The notes beneath the pieces are model-generated. The model worked only from the letters and a program-made list of their open reading frames with translations. It did not search any database and was not told where the DNA came from. Source: Devosia sp. (lineage in GTDB: Bacteria > Pseudomonadota > Alphaproteobacteria > Rhizobiales > Devosiaceae). From it: 64,000 nt of DNA. The stretch covers positions 107,167 to 171,166 of the forward strand of contig NZ_JACZKG010000075.1 of NCBI RefSeq assembly GCF_014860165.1, in the 5' to 3' direction. Numbering within the stretch: position 1 is the first letter of the stretch; every line of letters begins with the position of its first letter. Both the position numbers and the translations under genes were made by a program. Below are positions 53,411-63,695 of this stretch, in pieces.

Positions 53411-54004
53411 TCAGGACCGGGCGAGCAGGTTGCGCAGCTTGCCGAGCGCCGTTGCCATGTCTTCCCGATAGGCAATGGTGCCCTGGAACTGTCCGTCACG
53501 ATCGAGCAGGAACACCGAAGCGGTGTGATCGATGGTGTAGTCACCACCTTCGAGCGGTACCTTTTCGTAGAACACGCCCCAGGCCCGGGCCAGGCTATCG
53601 ATCTGCACCGGATCGCCGGTAATGCCGGTGATCCGGTCGCTCACCCAGCCGACATAGTCACCCAGCAGGGCCGGCGTGTCGCGTTCCGGATCCACGCTGA
53701 CGAAATAGGCGCGCAGGTCCTGCCCCTCCTCGCCCAGGGCTTCGAACCAGGCCGCCATCTCCGCCATGGTGGTAGGGCAGACTTCCGGACAGTGGGTGAA
53801 GCCGAAGAACAGGGCCGAGGGATGGCCGGCGAACACGGTCTCATCGACCGGCTTGCCGTGGTGATCGACGAGGTCGAACGCGGCGACGCCGAAGCTGCCG
53901 GCCACCTTCTGTTGCGGGCGCAGCAACAAGGCACCTGCAACGGCCGTCAGCGCCAGCCCCAGCACGGCCACCCAGAGCCAGATGCGCAGGGTGCGGAGGG
54001 CCAT
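53411..54004 (-). CDS. SCO1/SenC family copper protein
   Basis: A 197-residue protein with one N-terminal membrane anchor (LWVAVLGLALTAVAGALLL) and a thioredoxin-like domain. The copper-binding FGFTHCPEVCPTTM (Cys-x3-Cys) and the distal His in YTIDHTASVFLLDRDG are present. It delivers copper to, or reduces, the CuA site of cytochrome c oxidase. The start overlaps the PCu(A)C stop by one base, so the two work together. Confidence 0.93.
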   Translation of the reverse strand: MALRTLRIWLWVAVLGLALTAVAGALLLRPQQKVAGSFGVAAFDLVDHHGKPVDETVFAGHPSALFFGFTHCPEVCPTTMAEMAAWFEALGEEGQDLRAYFVSVDPERDTPALLGDYVGWVSDRITGITGDPVQIDSLARAWGVFYEKVPLEGGDYTIDHTASVFLLDRDGQFQGTIAYREDMATALGKLRNLLARS

Positions 54005-54486
54005 CAGTGCACCATGGCACCGGCGGGCATGTCGGCCGCAGCGGCCGCGACGGGCAGCAGCACCTCTACCGACCCGGCCTTCTCGAAGGTCAGCGTGACG
54101 GCGACCGTCTCGCCTTCCACGAAAGCCTGCTTGAGGCCCATGAACATGATGTGGACGCCACCGGGCGCGAGAACCACCGTCTCGCCCGCGGGGATTTCGA
54201 GCCCTTCGGCGAGCTGGCGCATCTTCATGACATCGCCTTCCATGGCCATTTCATGAATCTGGGTTTCCCCGGCAACCTCCGAGGTGGCCGAGACGAGGCG
54301 ATCGGCCTCCGTGCCGGCATTCTCGATGGTGAGGAAGCCGCCGCCGACGGGCGCATTGGGCAGCGTGGCGCGGGTAAAGGGCAGCGAAATGTTGATGTCG
54401 CCGAGATGGATGACGCCATTGTGGGCAAGGGCGGGGGTGACGACGAGAATGGCAGCCGCAAGGGCGGCGCGAAGCAGGCGGATCAT
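54004..54486 (-). CDS. periplasmic copper chaperone PCu(A)C
   Basis: A 160-residue exported copper chaperone. A signal peptide (residues 1-21, ending PALAH) is followed by the cupredoxin-like domain. The copper motif is spread over QIHEMAMEGDVMKMR and GGVHIMFMGL (His/Met ligands), and VGGGFLTIENAG is conserved. It loads Cu(I) for cytochrome oxidase assembly with the SCO protein encoded next. The longer upstream frame lacks protein character. Confidence 0.92.
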   Translation of the reverse strand: MIRLLRAALAAAILVVTPALAHNGVIHLGDINISLPFTRATLPNAPVGGGFLTIENAGTEADRLVSATSEVAGETQIHEMAMEGDVMKMRQLAEGLEIPAGETVVLAPGGVHIMFMGLKQAFVEGETVAVTLTFEKAGSVEVLLPVAAAAADMPAGAMVH

Positions 54487-54536
54487 GATGATAGTTCCGG
54501 TAATTGAATGGGTCAGGACGGCCAGGGGCCGGTGCG

Positions 54537-54914
54537 TCAGACCGGAACCGGAGGGGCGCGGGGGCCGCCTGAGGGTGCGACAATGCGCGGGAGCACAGTC
54601 GGGGACGTCGCCAGACGAGGCGCGGCCAGGGCGGCGCCATAGGCGGCTGGCAGGGCGTGTGGCGTGGGCAGGACGATCCCGGCCTTGCCAATGCCGGTGG
54701 CCGGACATTTGGCGATGGAGACGTCGCCGCCTTCGGTGGCGCCTGCCGCCGAGCACAGCACCCAGCTCGCTTGCGTCAGGCTGTAGCCCAGCTCTTCAAA
54801 GGCAAGCTGGCTGGCGCGGGCCTGGTGCAGCGGCGCCAGCACCGTCAGCAGATAGATGGCCAGCACGGCCAAAGCCGTCCCGATCTCCCTGCCGATGCTG
54901 CGTCCCTGGATCAT
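54537..54914 (-). CDS. DUF2946-like small membrane protein
   Basis: A 125-residue protein with one hydrophobic segment (ALAVLAIYLLTVLAPLH) near residues 13-30 and two Cys (VLCSAAG, AKCPATG). A Pro/Ala-rich tail follows. The layout resembles DUF2946 proteins, often found beside copper genes, and the position 50 bp upstream of PCu(A)C agrees. ATG 54914 has AGGA seven bases before it. Function unknown; a copper-related role is inferred from context. Confidence 0.6.
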   Translation of the reverse strand: MIQGRSIGREIGTALAVLAIYLLTVLAPLHQARASQLAFEELGYSLTQASWVLCSAAGATEGGDVSIAKCPATGIGKAGIVLPTPHALPAAYGAALAAPRLATSPTVLPRIVAPSGGPRAPPVPV

Positions 54915-54986
54915 GCGCAATTCCTAGGGGCGAATGGAGCATCACTCAATAGCCGATTTGTCGCGGCTGCTTGATCCAGGTCAACG

Positions 54987-55898
54987 TCAGGCGCTGGGAA
55001 TGTAAGTCTCGCTGCAGAGCGCGATGAAGCTCTTCATCGCCGCCGACAGGGGCGAGGTCTTGCGGCGCGCCACCAGCAATTGGCGCAGCGCCCAGGGCTC
55101 GGCCAGCGGGGCGCAGACCAGATCGGTGCCGGCGAGCAGATGCAGGCTCGTCGAGCGCAGGAAGCCGATGCCGAAACCGGCCTCGACCATGCGCACGAGC
55201 GCGGGAAAGCTCTCGACGCGCAGATTCTCGACCAGCGGCTTGCCGGCCTTGCGGGCGGCCTCGCCCAGCAGCCGATCGAGCGATCCGGCCTGGTGGATGC
55301 CGACAATGGGATGGTCGATCACCGTCTCGAAGCCGATCTCCTTGCGCGGCTCGATCTGGGCGGCCAGCGGATGATCGGGCGGCGCCAGCACCCAGACCCG
55401 GTCATCCTCGAAGGCCTTGATCTCGAAGCGGGTGAAATCATAGTGGTCCGAAACGATGGCGACGTCGGCCCGGCCCTCGTCGATGGCCAGCAGCGCCTTG
55501 GCGGCGCCCATTTCCTGGATATCGAGTGCTATGCCGGCATGCTTGGCGGTGTAGCGCGCCAGCAGTTCCGGCAGCCGGCCGGTGAGTGCGGAGCTGGTAC
55601 AGGCGAGCCTGAGGCTGCCGCGCAGGCCGCTGCCGAAATCGGCCATGACGGCATCAAGATCGGCAATGGCCCGCAGCACCGTGCGGCAACCCTCGGCATA
55701 GGCCTGGCCGGCGGTGGTGAGCTTGACGCCATGGGCGGAGCGATCGAACAGCACCACGCCGAGCCGGCTTTCGAGGTCGGAGACGCGGCGGCTCACCGCC
55801 GAAGAGGCGATGCCCTCGCGCTCGGCGGCGCGCCCGATGGAGCCGGTTTCGGCCAAAAGAAGGATGAGGCGCGCCGTGACGCTGTCGAATGGTGCCAT
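54987..55898 (-). CDS. LysR family transcriptional regulator
   Basis: A 303-residue LysR-type regulator. The winged helix-turn-helix occupies residues ~1-60 (GSIGRAAEREGIASSAVSRR, LGVVLFDRSAHGVKLTTAG). The effector domain has SLRLACTSSALTGRLPELLA and an IEPRKEIGFETVIDHPIVG stretch. It lies 33 bp after the TauE-like exporter gene in the same direction and may regulate it. Confidence 0.93.
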   Translation of the reverse strand: MAPFDSVTARLILLLAETGSIGRAAEREGIASSAVSRRVSDLESRLGVVLFDRSAHGVKLTTAGQAYAEGCRTVLRAIADLDAVMADFGSGLRGSLRLACTSSALTGRLPELLARYTAKHAGIALDIQEMGAAKALLAIDEGRADVAIVSDHYDFTRFEIKAFEDDRVWVLAPPDHPLAAQIEPRKEIGFETVIDHPIVGIHQAGSLDRLLGEAARKAGKPLVENLRVESFPALVRMVEAGFGIGFLRSTSLHLLAGTDLVCAPLAEPWALRQLLVARRKTSPLSAAMKSFIALCSETYIPSA

Positions 55899-55931
55899 GT
55901 CGTCTCCCTGCTGGCACCATACTCATCGGCG

Positions 55932-56669
55932 TCAGATCAGCAAGGTCACGCCGCGGATGAGATAGAAAATCCCTATGGCAGTGACGATCCATCGGGTCCA
56001 GGCGCGGAAATTGGCGTCGGTCAGGCGCTGCAGGATCCAGTGTCCGGCACTGGTGCCCGCGATGGCGAAGGGCGCCGCCACGGCAATCGCGGCCCATTCG
56101 AAAGGCGCCAGGACCATGGCGGCATTCCAGTAGAACACCACCTTGGCGGCGTGGGAGATCACCTGCGTGGCCGCCTTGGTGGCGATGATCTTGCGACGGT
56201 CCATGGTGGTGCGGATGAAGAAGATATCGACCGTGGGGCCGGAGACGCCCACCGCCAGATTGAGCCCGCCGCCGAGCAGGCCGCAGACGAAGGCATGATG
56301 GGGCTTGCTTGCATCAAGGGCCAGCCAGGATTGGGGAATCCAGACCAGTATGGGCAAGAGGCCAATGGCGATGCACACCGTCGCCAGATCGGGCGTGTAG
56401 CGCAGGATGAACAGGGCGATGCCGGCGACCAGCAGGCCGAGGCAAATGATGCCCAGAATCTTCCAGTCGATATAGTCGCGCGAGAACCAGGCGCGCGAGC
56501 CATTGGCGACGATCTGGATGGCGCCCTGCACGGCAATGGCGGTGCCCACAGGCAGAATGGCCAGCAGGATGCCCAGCAGCACCAACCCGCCCGCCATGCC
56601 GAAGACGCCAGACAGGGTCGAGGTGAAGAACACCGCCAATAGCAGGGCGGCGGCAATCGGAAGGCTCAT
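55932..56669 (-). CDS. TauE/SafE family sulfite exporter-like permease
   Basis: A 245-residue membrane protein with about seven to eight hydrophobic segments. The conserved GVFGMAGGLVLLGILLAILP near the start and GLLGGGLNLAVGVSGPTVDI centrally are the two halves of the TauE/SafE repeat. Members export sulfite, sulfoacetate or other organic anions. The substrate is not determinable. It is followed by the LysR gene. Confidence 0.92.
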   Translation of the reverse strand: MSLPIAAALLLAVFFTSTLSGVFGMAGGLVLLGILLAILPVGTAIAVQGAIQIVANGSRAWFSRDYIDWKILGIICLGLLVAGIALFILRYTPDLATVCIAIGLLPILVWIPQSWLALDASKPHHAFVCGLLGGGLNLAVGVSGPTVDIFFIRTTMDRRKIIATKAATQVISHAAKVVFYWNAAMVLAPFEWAAIAVAAPFAIAGTSAGHWILQRLTDANFRAWTRWIVTAIGIFYLIRGVTLLI

Positions 56670-56903
56670 GAATCAGTCTCCAACACCGCCTTGTCATGCG
56701 CCCATCGGCAAAACCGCGCCATGTTGGATGCGGCAAGAGGGGATGCCGGAATCCGGGTGGCGTAGCCACGCGGGCGACGCTCGATGTTTGGACAGCAGCC
56801 GGCAAGGGCCCTGCCCCCGTGAGGGGAGGGGCACGGTTGCGAGAATGGGTGCAGACGATCTGCGCGTCTGGTGCGCGTGGCCCCACCAGATAGGAACTGC
56901 CGG

Positions 56904-58802
56904 TTACGTACTCGCCGCCCTGGCGTTCGCCTGCGCCACCAGTTCGTCCGGAATATCGTCGAAGCTGGCATAGTTCATGTTGTAGAGCTTGGCGTAGAGC
57001 CCGCCTTTTTCCATGAGCTGGTCGTGGTTGCCGGTTTCGATCAGCTCGCCATTCTGCAGCACGATGATGCGGTCGGCGCCGCGGATCGTGGCGAGGCGGT
57101 GGGCGATGACCATGCCGGTGCGGCCCTCGAGCAGGGTCAGCAGCGCCTTCTGGATCTGCCGCTCGGTATAGGAGTCGATATTGGCGGTGGCTTCGTCGAG
57201 CACCAGGATCTTGGCATCGGCCACCAGCGCGCGGGCAAAGCTCAGCAGCTGCCGCTGACCCAGCGACAGGTTGGAGCCGCGCTGCTCCAGCATGCCGTCA
57301 TAGCCGCCGGGCAGGCGGGTGATGAAATCATGCGCGCCCACGGCCTTGGCCGCCGCGATGACGTCCTCGCGGGTGGCCGAGGCCTTGTTGTAGCGGATGT
57401 TGTCGAAGACGCTGCCGGTGAACAGGAACGGCTCCTGCAGCACCATGGCGACCTGCTCGCCGAGGGATTGCTGGGTGACGTCGCGCACATCGTGGCCGCC
57501 CACCAGCACGGCGCCGGACTGCACTTCGTAGAAGCGATGGACCAGCGACATGGCCGAGGTCTTGCCCGAACCGGTCGGCCCCACCAGGGCAACCGTCTCG
57601 CCCGGATTGACCTTGAAGCTCACATTCTTCAGCACCGGACGATCGGCACTGTAGCCGAAGACGACGTCGCGGAACTCGACCGAACCATCCATGTCCCGCG
57701 TCAGCGCGATGGCATCGGGCTTGTCGTTGATGGAGGCCGGAATATCGAGCACTTCGGTGATGCGGCGGCCCGAGGTCATGGCGCGCTGCATGATCGAATA
57801 TTGCATCGTCAGGGAACGAATGGGATCGAAGAAGCGCTGGATGTAGAACAGAAAGGCGACGATGACGCCGATTTCCAGCCCGCCATTGAGCACCAGCGAG
57901 CCGCCCACCACCACCACGATGGCCATGGCGATGCCGGTGAGGCTGTCCACGATCGGCACCATGACCTGGGCAAAGCGCGAGCCGGTGAGCTGGGTGAGCA
58001 GGTTGTTATAGGCCTTGTCGTCGAAGAGGTCGAAATTGACCCGCTGGCGATCCAGATTCTGCACGGTGCGCACGCCATTGATGCCTTCGGCCATGGCGCC
58101 GGCGGTGATCGAATTGGTCTCGTGCGCCGCCCAGAAGGCGCGCTTGGCCGGCGGCAGCCAGAAGATGCGCACGATGAACAGGATGGGCATGGTGGAGAGG
58201 GTCAACAGGCCCAGCCGGAAATCGAGCGTCAGCAGGACCACCACGATGCCGACGAGCAGCACCATGTCGCCGACCGAGATCACCGAGGTCTCGAGAAATT
58301 CCTGCATGGAATTGACGTCGCCCTGCAGGCGGCTCATCAGCCGACCCACTTCGGTCTTGTCCATGAAGCTGAGGGACACCCGCTGCAACTGGGCGAACAT
58401 GGCCCGGCGCATGTCGAACAGCACGTTCTCGGCCACCTGCCCAACCTGGCTTTCCTGGATCCAGGAGGCGGCGTAATTGATCACGACAACGACGGCAAAG
58501 GTCGCCACGGCCCAGAGCAGGTTGGTCGAATTGCCACCCTGGGTCATGCCGCTGTCGATGGCGCGGCCGATGATCAGCGGGATGGCGAGCTGGGTGGCGG
58601 TAAAGACCAGGACCGCCGCCACCGAGAGATAAATCTTCAGGCGATAGGGCCGAACAAAGGCCCAGATGCGGCGCACGGTCTTGGGATCATAGGCCTTGCC
58701 GAAGATTTCCTCTTCGATGCGGTGCGAACCGACGCTGGCCCGCGGCGGGCGCTGGCCCGGAAAGCTGGCGACGTCGCGGTCGTCCTCTTCGATCGCTCTC
58801 AT
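56904..58802 (-). CDS. ABC exporter subunit with intact catalytic Glu (heterodimer partner B)
   Basis: A 632-residue fused membrane-ATPase protein. Six transmembrane segments lie in residues ~50-350. Walker A is VGPTGSGKTSAMSL, the signature is the altered LSLGQRQLLSFARAL, Walker B ILVLDEATANIDS keeps the catalytic Glu and the H-loop is VIAHRLATI. The N-terminal ~45 residues are a charged leader. It overlaps the partner gene by four bases. Together they form a TM287/288-like heterodimeric exporter for lipids or drugs; the substrate is unknown. Confidence 0.93.
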   Translation of the reverse strand: MRAIEEDDRDVASFPGQRPPRASVGSHRIEEEIFGKAYDPKTVRRIWAFVRPYRLKIYLSVAAVLVFTATQLAIPLIIGRAIDSGMTQGGNSTNLLWAVATFAVVVVINYAASWIQESQVGQVAENVLFDMRRAMFAQLQRVSLSFMDKTEVGRLMSRLQGDVNSMQEFLETSVISVGDMVLLVGIVVVLLTLDFRLGLLTLSTMPILFIVRIFWLPPAKRAFWAAHETNSITAGAMAEGINGVRTVQNLDRQRVNFDLFDDKAYNNLLTQLTGSRFAQVMVPIVDSLTGIAMAIVVVVGGSLVLNGGLEIGVIVAFLFYIQRFFDPIRSLTMQYSIMQRAMTSGRRITEVLDIPASINDKPDAIALTRDMDGSVEFRDVVFGYSADRPVLKNVSFKVNPGETVALVGPTGSGKTSAMSLVHRFYEVQSGAVLVGGHDVRDVTQQSLGEQVAMVLQEPFLFTGSVFDNIRYNKASATREDVIAAAKAVGAHDFITRLPGGYDGMLEQRGSNLSLGQRQLLSFARALVADAKILVLDEATANIDSYTERQIQKALLTLLEGRTGMVIAHRLATIRGADRIIVLQNGELIETGNHDQLMEKGGLYAKLYNMNYASFDDIPDELVAQANARAAST

Positions 58803-60655
58803 TGGGCGGCGCTCCCGATCTCGATGTCTTCAGTGGGACGGGTCTGCAGGTCATAGAGCGCGCGGTAGCGCCCGCCCTGGGCGAGCAGCTCCTCATGGCT
58901 GCCCTGCTCAACGATCTGGCCGCCTTCGAGGAACAGGATGGTATCGGCATGCAGCAGCGAACTCAGGCGATGGCTGATGACCAGGGTCACCCGGTCGCTG
59001 GCATAGCGCCGGATGGCGCTGCGGATGCGGTGCTCGGTGCCGGCATCGATGGCGGCGGTGGAATCGTCGAACACCATCACCGCCGGCCGCAGCACCAGGC
59101 TGCGCGCGATCGACAGGCGCTGACGCTGGCCCCCCGACAGGGACACGCCGCGCTCGCCCACCACGGTGTCGTAGCCCGCCGGCAGGCCCATGATGTAATT
59201 GTGCAATTGCGCGCTTTCGGCGGCTTTCTCGATCTTGGTTTCCTTGGCCCAGGGGTCGCCATAGGCGATGTTGTTTTCGATGGTGGTGGTGAAGAGGAAA
59301 CTGTCCTGCTGCACGACCGCGACGGCGCGGCGGAGCGACTGCAGGGAGACCTTGCTCACATCCTGCCCGTCGATGGTAATGCGGCCGCCGCTGACATCGT
59401 AGAAGCGGGGGATGAGGTGGGCGAGCGTCGACTTGCCGCTGCCCGGCGCGCCGACAATGCCGATGGTCTGGCCGGCGCGGGCCTCGAAGCTCACCCCGTC
59501 GAGCGTGGGATGGGTCGCACCCTCATAGGAGAAGCGGACATCCTCGAAGCGCAAGGTACCCTCGGTGACCTTGAGCTCGGGCGCGCCGGGCGCGTCTGAT
59601 ATGGCCAGGGGTTGATCGAGAAAGGCGTAGAAGCGGTCGCCGCAGGTGGAGGCGCGGGCGAAGGAATTGACCATCAGCCCGAGCTGGCGCACCGGCATCT
59701 GGAGGATGGTCATGAAGGTGAGAAAGCTGGCCAGCGTGCCCACGCTCATCTCGCCGGCTATGACCTTGTTGCCGCCGGCCCACAGGACCAACCCCATGGC
59801 AAAGAAGAATGAGAAGGTCATGAAGCTGGTGTTGCGCACCCGCACATGCACGCGCTCATGGGCCAGGGCCAGGGCTTCCTTGGAAGCATGATCGAACTTG
59901 GCCAGTTCGAAATCCGCGCCCGAGAAGGCCCTGACGACCCTGATACCGCCGAGATTCTCCTCCATGACCCGCGACAGCGCCGAGAGCTTTTGCTGGAGCG
60001 TGAGCCAGGTGGCGCGCAAGGTGAGCTGCGCCACCGAGGAGCGCCAGGCGACGAAGGGCACGAAGCTGAGCGCCAGCAATGCGAGCACGATATCGGTGGT
60101 GAGCAGCATATAGGCGCCGACGCCGATCAGCACCGAGAGCAGCACCACGCGCACCAGGCCCGTGGCGAAGAACATGCGCAAGCCATCGAGGTCGAGCAGG
60201 CCCACGGTGATCAGATCGCCGGTATGGACCTTGTCATGATAGGAATAGGAGAGGCGCTGCACCTTGTCGTAGAAGGCCAGCCGCAATTCGTAGCCGACAT
60301 GGTGGCCGACCGATTCCGAATAATAGTTCTGCACCAGGGTGAAGAAGCCGCGCGCTACCGAAACGCCCAGCAGGGTCATGGCGCTCCAGAACAAAGCCTG
60401 TTCGGCGCCATCTGCCCCGGCATCGAGAATGCCCTGCGCCTGGTCGACGGCGTGACCGAGCAGACGCGGAATCAGCAGTTGCAGGACTGACGCAATGATG
60501 GTCGCGCCGATCGCCGCGGCGGCCTGCCAGGGATGGCGGAGTGAATAAAGCGCAATTCGCGTCAGCGGCCCGCGGCCCTTGCCCGCGTGAGCGGCGGCCA
60601 CGTGAGCCCGTGCATCGCCGCGTGAATGGACGCGGCCAGCCTTGTCGGTGGTCAA
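58799..60655 (-). CDS. ABC exporter subunit with degenerate catalytic site (heterodimer partner A)
   Basis: A 618-residue fused membrane-ATPase protein with six transmembrane segments (residues ~45-330). Walker A is VGAPGSGKSTLAHL and the signature [16 protein letters not shown] is canonical. Walker B is VMVFDDSTAAIDA with Asp in place of the catalytic Glu; the H-loop is VISHRLSSL. This Asp is typical of the degenerate subunit of heterodimeric exporters. The start is TTG 60655, because an in-frame TGA lies just upstream and no ATG is available. The operon promoter should lie in 60656-60837. Confidence 0.92.
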   Translation of the reverse strand: MTTDKAGRVHSRGDARAHVAAAHAGKGRGPLTRIALYSLRHPWQAAAAIGATIIASVLQLLIPRLLGHAVDQAQGILDAGADGAEQALFWSAMTLLGVSVARGFFTLVQNYYSESVGHHVGYELRLAFYDKVQRLSYSYHDKVHTGDLITVGLLDLDGLRMFFATGLVRVVLLSVLIGVGAYMLLTTDIVLALLALSFVPFVAWRSSVAQLTLRATWLTLQQKLSALSRVMEENLGGIRVVRAFSGADFELAKFDHASKEALALAHERVHVRVRNTSFMTFSFFFAMGLVLWAGGNKVIAGEMSVGTLASFLTFMTILQMPVRQLGLMVNSFARASTCGDRFYAFLDQPLAISDAPGAPELKVTEGTLRFEDVRFSYEGATHPTLDGVSFEARAGQTIGIVGAPGSGKSTLAHLIPRFYDVSGGRITIDGQDVSKVSLQSLRRAVAVVQQDSFLFTTTIENNIAYGDPWAKETKIEKAAESAQLHNYIMGLPAGYDTVVGERGVSLSGGQRQRLSIARSLVLRPAVMVFDDSTAAIDAGTEHRIRSAIRRYASDRVTLVISHRLSSLLHADTILFLEGGQIVEQGSHEELLAQGGRYRALYDLQTRPTEDIEIGSAAQ

Positions 60656-60837
60656 GGAAGTATCCAGACTTCAATATATGTGTGGGTCCAGGCGGGCGGG
60701 AGGAACTAGCCGAAGCCCGGACAAATCAACTCGCAGTGAATAATCAACGCCCATTCGCGCTGCCATTCAAGATCGAATCTATGCAAAAAGCGCAAAGAAT
60801 AACGTTCCAACGCGGGTGTGGCGCGCCGGGCACGCGA

Positions 60838-61815
60838 TCAGGGGCTGGCGTTGAGTTCGGGGTAGATCACGGCCGAGCATTGCCGGTTTTGCGCATCGAG
60901 CAGGGCCTGTTCGGCTGCGGTGACCATGCCGGTCTCGACGGCGTTCCAGAGATTATTGGTGGTGACGCCCGCAAGCCCGCATTGGCAATAGGTGACGCAC
61001 ATGTCGGCCGGCGTGCCGCCCGCCTCGCAGGTGCTCTGGCACGAGCGGAGAAAGGTTACATCGCGCATGGCGACCTGCGGCTGCAGCAAAGCCGCGGCGG
61101 GGTAGACCAGTCCGAGCAGGATCGGCTGATGAACCAGATAGATCAGCAGGCTCCAGCGCCCGAGAAAGGCAAGGAGGCGCGGCAGCCGGCCGGGCGGAGC
61201 AATGGCGGCGAGGCGGTTCGACCAGCCGGCGGCCAGCACCAGCCGCATGGCGATGATGCCCAGCAGCACCGCGCCAAACCAGGGGAAGACCGGCACCAGG
61301 TCATTGGCCGGCGGCGGCACCTGCCAGAAGCCGAGCCAGGACCACGCCTTCTCGTTGAACAGCGGGTCCGAATAGAAGAACGGCAAGGCGATGACCACGG
61401 CGGCGACTGTTATCGCCAGCCAGGGCGGGGTGCGCAGGAAGGCGAGACCCGTCAGGCTGAACAGGGCAATGGCATGCAGCACGCCGAAATAGACGAAGCT
61501 CTGCGGGAAGGCGAAAGACGTCGCCACCGATATTGCCAGCGCACCGAGTAGGACGAAAATCCAGCGCCGCAAGAAGCTGCGCCAGCGGATGCCGCTGCCA
61601 TGCCCAAGAACAAGGCTGACGCCAGCAAGGAAGAGGAAAACCGCAAGAATGCTGCGGGCAAGCAGCACCCATGCCGGGTCGTAGCCGACATCGGCAGCGA
61701 TGAAGCGGAAATAGCTGAGGTCCCAGCACAGGTGATAGGCCACCATGGCAATGATGGCGACGCCGCGGGCTATGTCGACGATGGCGAAGCGGGGGCGGGG
61801 AGCGAGGTCACTCAT
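60838..61815 (-). CDS. DUF1624 (heparan-alpha-glucosaminide N-acetyltransferase-like) membrane protein
   Basis: A 325-residue integral membrane protein with about seven hydrophobic segments. The N-terminal [20 protein letters not shown] is the hallmark of DUF1624, related to acetyl-transferring membrane enzymes. [20 protein letters not shown] is the C-terminal conserved part. The last ~70 residues are a Cys-rich tail ([17 protein letters not shown]) that may bind metal or form disulfides. The start overlaps the recQ stop by four bases, so translation is coupled. Acceptor unknown. Confidence 0.88.
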   Translation of the reverse strand: MSDLAPRPRFAIVDIARGVAIIAMVAYHLCWDLSYFRFIAADVGYDPAWVLLARSILAVFLFLAGVSLVLGHGSGIRWRSFLRRWIFVLLGALAISVATSFAFPQSFVYFGVLHAIALFSLTGLAFLRTPPWLAITVAAVVIALPFFYSDPLFNEKAWSWLGFWQVPPPANDLVPVFPWFGAVLLGIIAMRLVLAAGWSNRLAAIAPPGRLPRLLAFLGRWSLLIYLVHQPILLGLVYPAAALLQPQVAMRDVTFLRSCQSTCEAGGTPADMCVTYCQCGLAGVTTNNLWNAVETGMVTAAEQALLDAQNRQCSAVIYPELNASP

Positions 61816-63665
61816 TTCGTCTGTCGCGCCACCACTGCCAGGAAATCCTCGCCATAGCGGTCGAGCTTGGCCTGGCCGACGCCGGGGAGGTTGAGCATAT
61901 CGTGGGGATGACGGGGCACGGCCAAAGCCATGGCCCGCAGGGTGGCGTCGTGGAAAATGACGTAAGGCGGCACGCCCTGGGCCTTGGCGATGCGGGTGCG
62001 TTCCTCGCGCAAGGCTTCGAACAGCGGCAGCGCGTGTTCGGGCACTGTCGCCGCCCGGGCCAGCGCGCGACGGACTTCGACCGATTTCTTGGGCCGGTCC
62101 TTGCGCAGGGTGACGGTGCGTTCGTGCTTGAACACGGCGCGGGCGCCCTCACCCAGGGTCAGGGCGCCGTGATTGGCATGATCGACGACGATCAGCCCAG
62201 AGGCGGTCAATTGCCGGATGACCGATTGCCAGACCTTGGCATCGAGGTCGGCGCCCTGGCCGAACACGGCCTGGTTCTGGTGGCCGAAGCGCTCGACCTT
62301 TTCAGTGGCCTTCCCCATCAGCACGTCGATGACATGGGCGGCGCCGAAGCGCATGCCGGTGCGGTAGATGGCGGCCAGGGCCTTGATGGCGGCCTCGGTG
62401 CCGTCCCAGGATTCAACGGGCGAACGACAGGTATCGCAATTGCCGCAATTGCCGGGATGGGCCTCGCCGAAATGGCTGAGGATGGCCTTGCGGCGGCATT
62501 CGGCGGTTTCGCAGACGCCGAGTAGCGCATTGAGCTTGCCATGTTCGACGCGCTTGACCTCGTCAGGGGCATTGCCTTCGTCGATCATGCGGCGGCGCTG
62601 CACCACGTCGGCCATGCCATAGCTCATCCAGGCGTCGGCGGGCTGGCCATCGCGGCCGGCGCGGCCGGTCTCCTGGTAATAGGCTTCGATCGAAGCCGGC
62701 AGGTCCATATGGGCGACGTAGCGCACGTCGGGCTTGTCAATGCCCATGCCGAAGGCGACGGTGGCCACCATGCAGATGTTTTCCTCCTTGAGGAACGCAT
62801 CCTGGTTGGCGCTGCGGCGCTCGGCGGGAAGGCCGGCATGGTAGGCCAGTGCCGGAATGCCCTTGGAGGACAGCCATTCGGCCGTGTCCTCGACCTTTGC
62901 CCTGGAGAGACAATAGACGATGCCGGAGCTGCCCTTGTGGGCGGCGAGGAAAGCCAGCAATTGCTCGCGCGGCTTGTCGCGCTCGACGATGGAATAGGAG
63001 ATGTTGGGCCGGTCGAAACTGGTCGTGAACACCTGGGCCTGTTCGAGCCCCAGCCGCTCGATGATATCCTCGCGCGTCGTCGCGTCTGCCGTGGCGGTGA
63101 GGGCAATGCGCGGCACGCCGGGGAACAACTCCACCAGATGGATCAGCTCGCGATATTCAGGGCGGAAATCGTGACCCCACTGGCTCACGCAATGAGCCTC
63201 GTCGATGGCGAACAGCGCGATGTCGATGCCGCTGAGCATATTAGCAAAGCCCGGCGTCGCCACGCGTTCAGGTGCGACATAGAGCAGGTCGAGCTGGCCG
63301 TTGCGCAGCTTGCGGCGGACTTCGGCGGATTCTTCTGAAGACAGGGACGAGTTGAGCGCCGCGGCCGCCACGCCGGCCTGCTTGAGCGCCTCGACCTGGT
63401 CGCGCATCAGGGCGATGAGCGGCGAGATGACGATGCCGACCCCCGGCCGGCAGATCGCCGGGATCTGGTAGCACATGGATTTGCCGGCGCCGGTGGGGAA
63501 CAGCACGACGGCGTCGCCGCCACCCACCACGTGCTCGACCACGTCGGCCTGCTGGCCGCGGAAGCTCTTGTGGCCGAAGACCTCGCGCAGCACCGTGAGG
63601 GGATCGCGCGAAGAAAGGCGCGGTCCCGCATCGAACAGATCGAAGCTTGATTCAACGGTGCTCAC
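61812..63665 (-). CDS. recQ: ATP-dependent DNA helicase RecQ
   Basis: A 617-residue 3'-5' helicase for recombination and replication repair. Motif I is [14 protein letters not shown] and motif [20 protein letters not shown] (DEAH); the zinc site is [12 protein letters not shown] with NCGNCDTC. The winged-helix domain ([20 protein letters not shown]) and a C-terminal HRDC domain ([20 protein letters not shown]) follow. The GTG at 63665 is the only start near the family position, with an in-frame TGA upstream. It lies inside a 12-bp-arm inverted repeat that could hide it in the mRNA. Confidence 0.95.
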   Translation of the reverse strand: MSTVESSFDLFDAGPRLSSRDPLTVLREVFGHKSFRGQQADVVEHVVGGGDAVVLFPTGAGKSMCYQIPAICRPGVGIVISPLIALMRDQVEALKQAGVAAAALNSSLSSEESAEVRRKLRNGQLDLLYVAPERVATPGFANMLSGIDIALFAIDEAHCVSQWGHDFRPEYRELIHLVELFPGVPRIALTATADATTREDIIERLGLEQAQVFTTSFDRPNISYSIVERDKPREQLLAFLAAHKGSSGIVYCLSRAKVEDTAEWLSSKGIPALAYHAGLPAERRSANQDAFLKEENICMVATVAFGMGIDKPDVRYVAHMDLPASIEAYYQETGRAGRDGQPADAWMSYGMADVVQRRRMIDEGNAPDEVKRVEHGKLNALLGVCETAECRRKAILSHFGEAHPGNCGNCDTCRSPVESWDGTEAAIKALAAIYRTGMRFGAAHVIDVLMGKATEKVERFGHQNQAVFGQGADLDAKVWQSVIRQLTASGLIVVDHANHGALTLGEGARAVFKHERTVTLRKDRPKKSVEVRRALARAATVPEHALPLFEALREERTRIAKAQGVPPYVIFHDATLRAMALAVPRHPHDMLNLPGVGQAKLDRYGEDFLAVVARQTK

Positions 63666-63695
63666 CCCGCCCTTGGATCACAGGGGCGGGGTGAG
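63661..63695 (-). promoter_or_regulatory. perfect inverted repeat covering the recQ start codon
   Basis: CTCACCCCGCCC (63661-63672) and GGGCGGGGTGAG (63684-63695) are exact reverse complements separated by 11 bases. The recQ GTG (63665-63663) is inside the left arm, so in the transcript the start region would be paired. This could reduce translation or, alternatively, be a terminator-like element. Confidence 0.5.

Noticed and set aside
56871..58856. 661-codon open frame antisense to an ABC exporter gene
   Set aside because: Same reason: low-pattern, charged, His/Asp-rich sequence opposite a protein with all ABC motifs.
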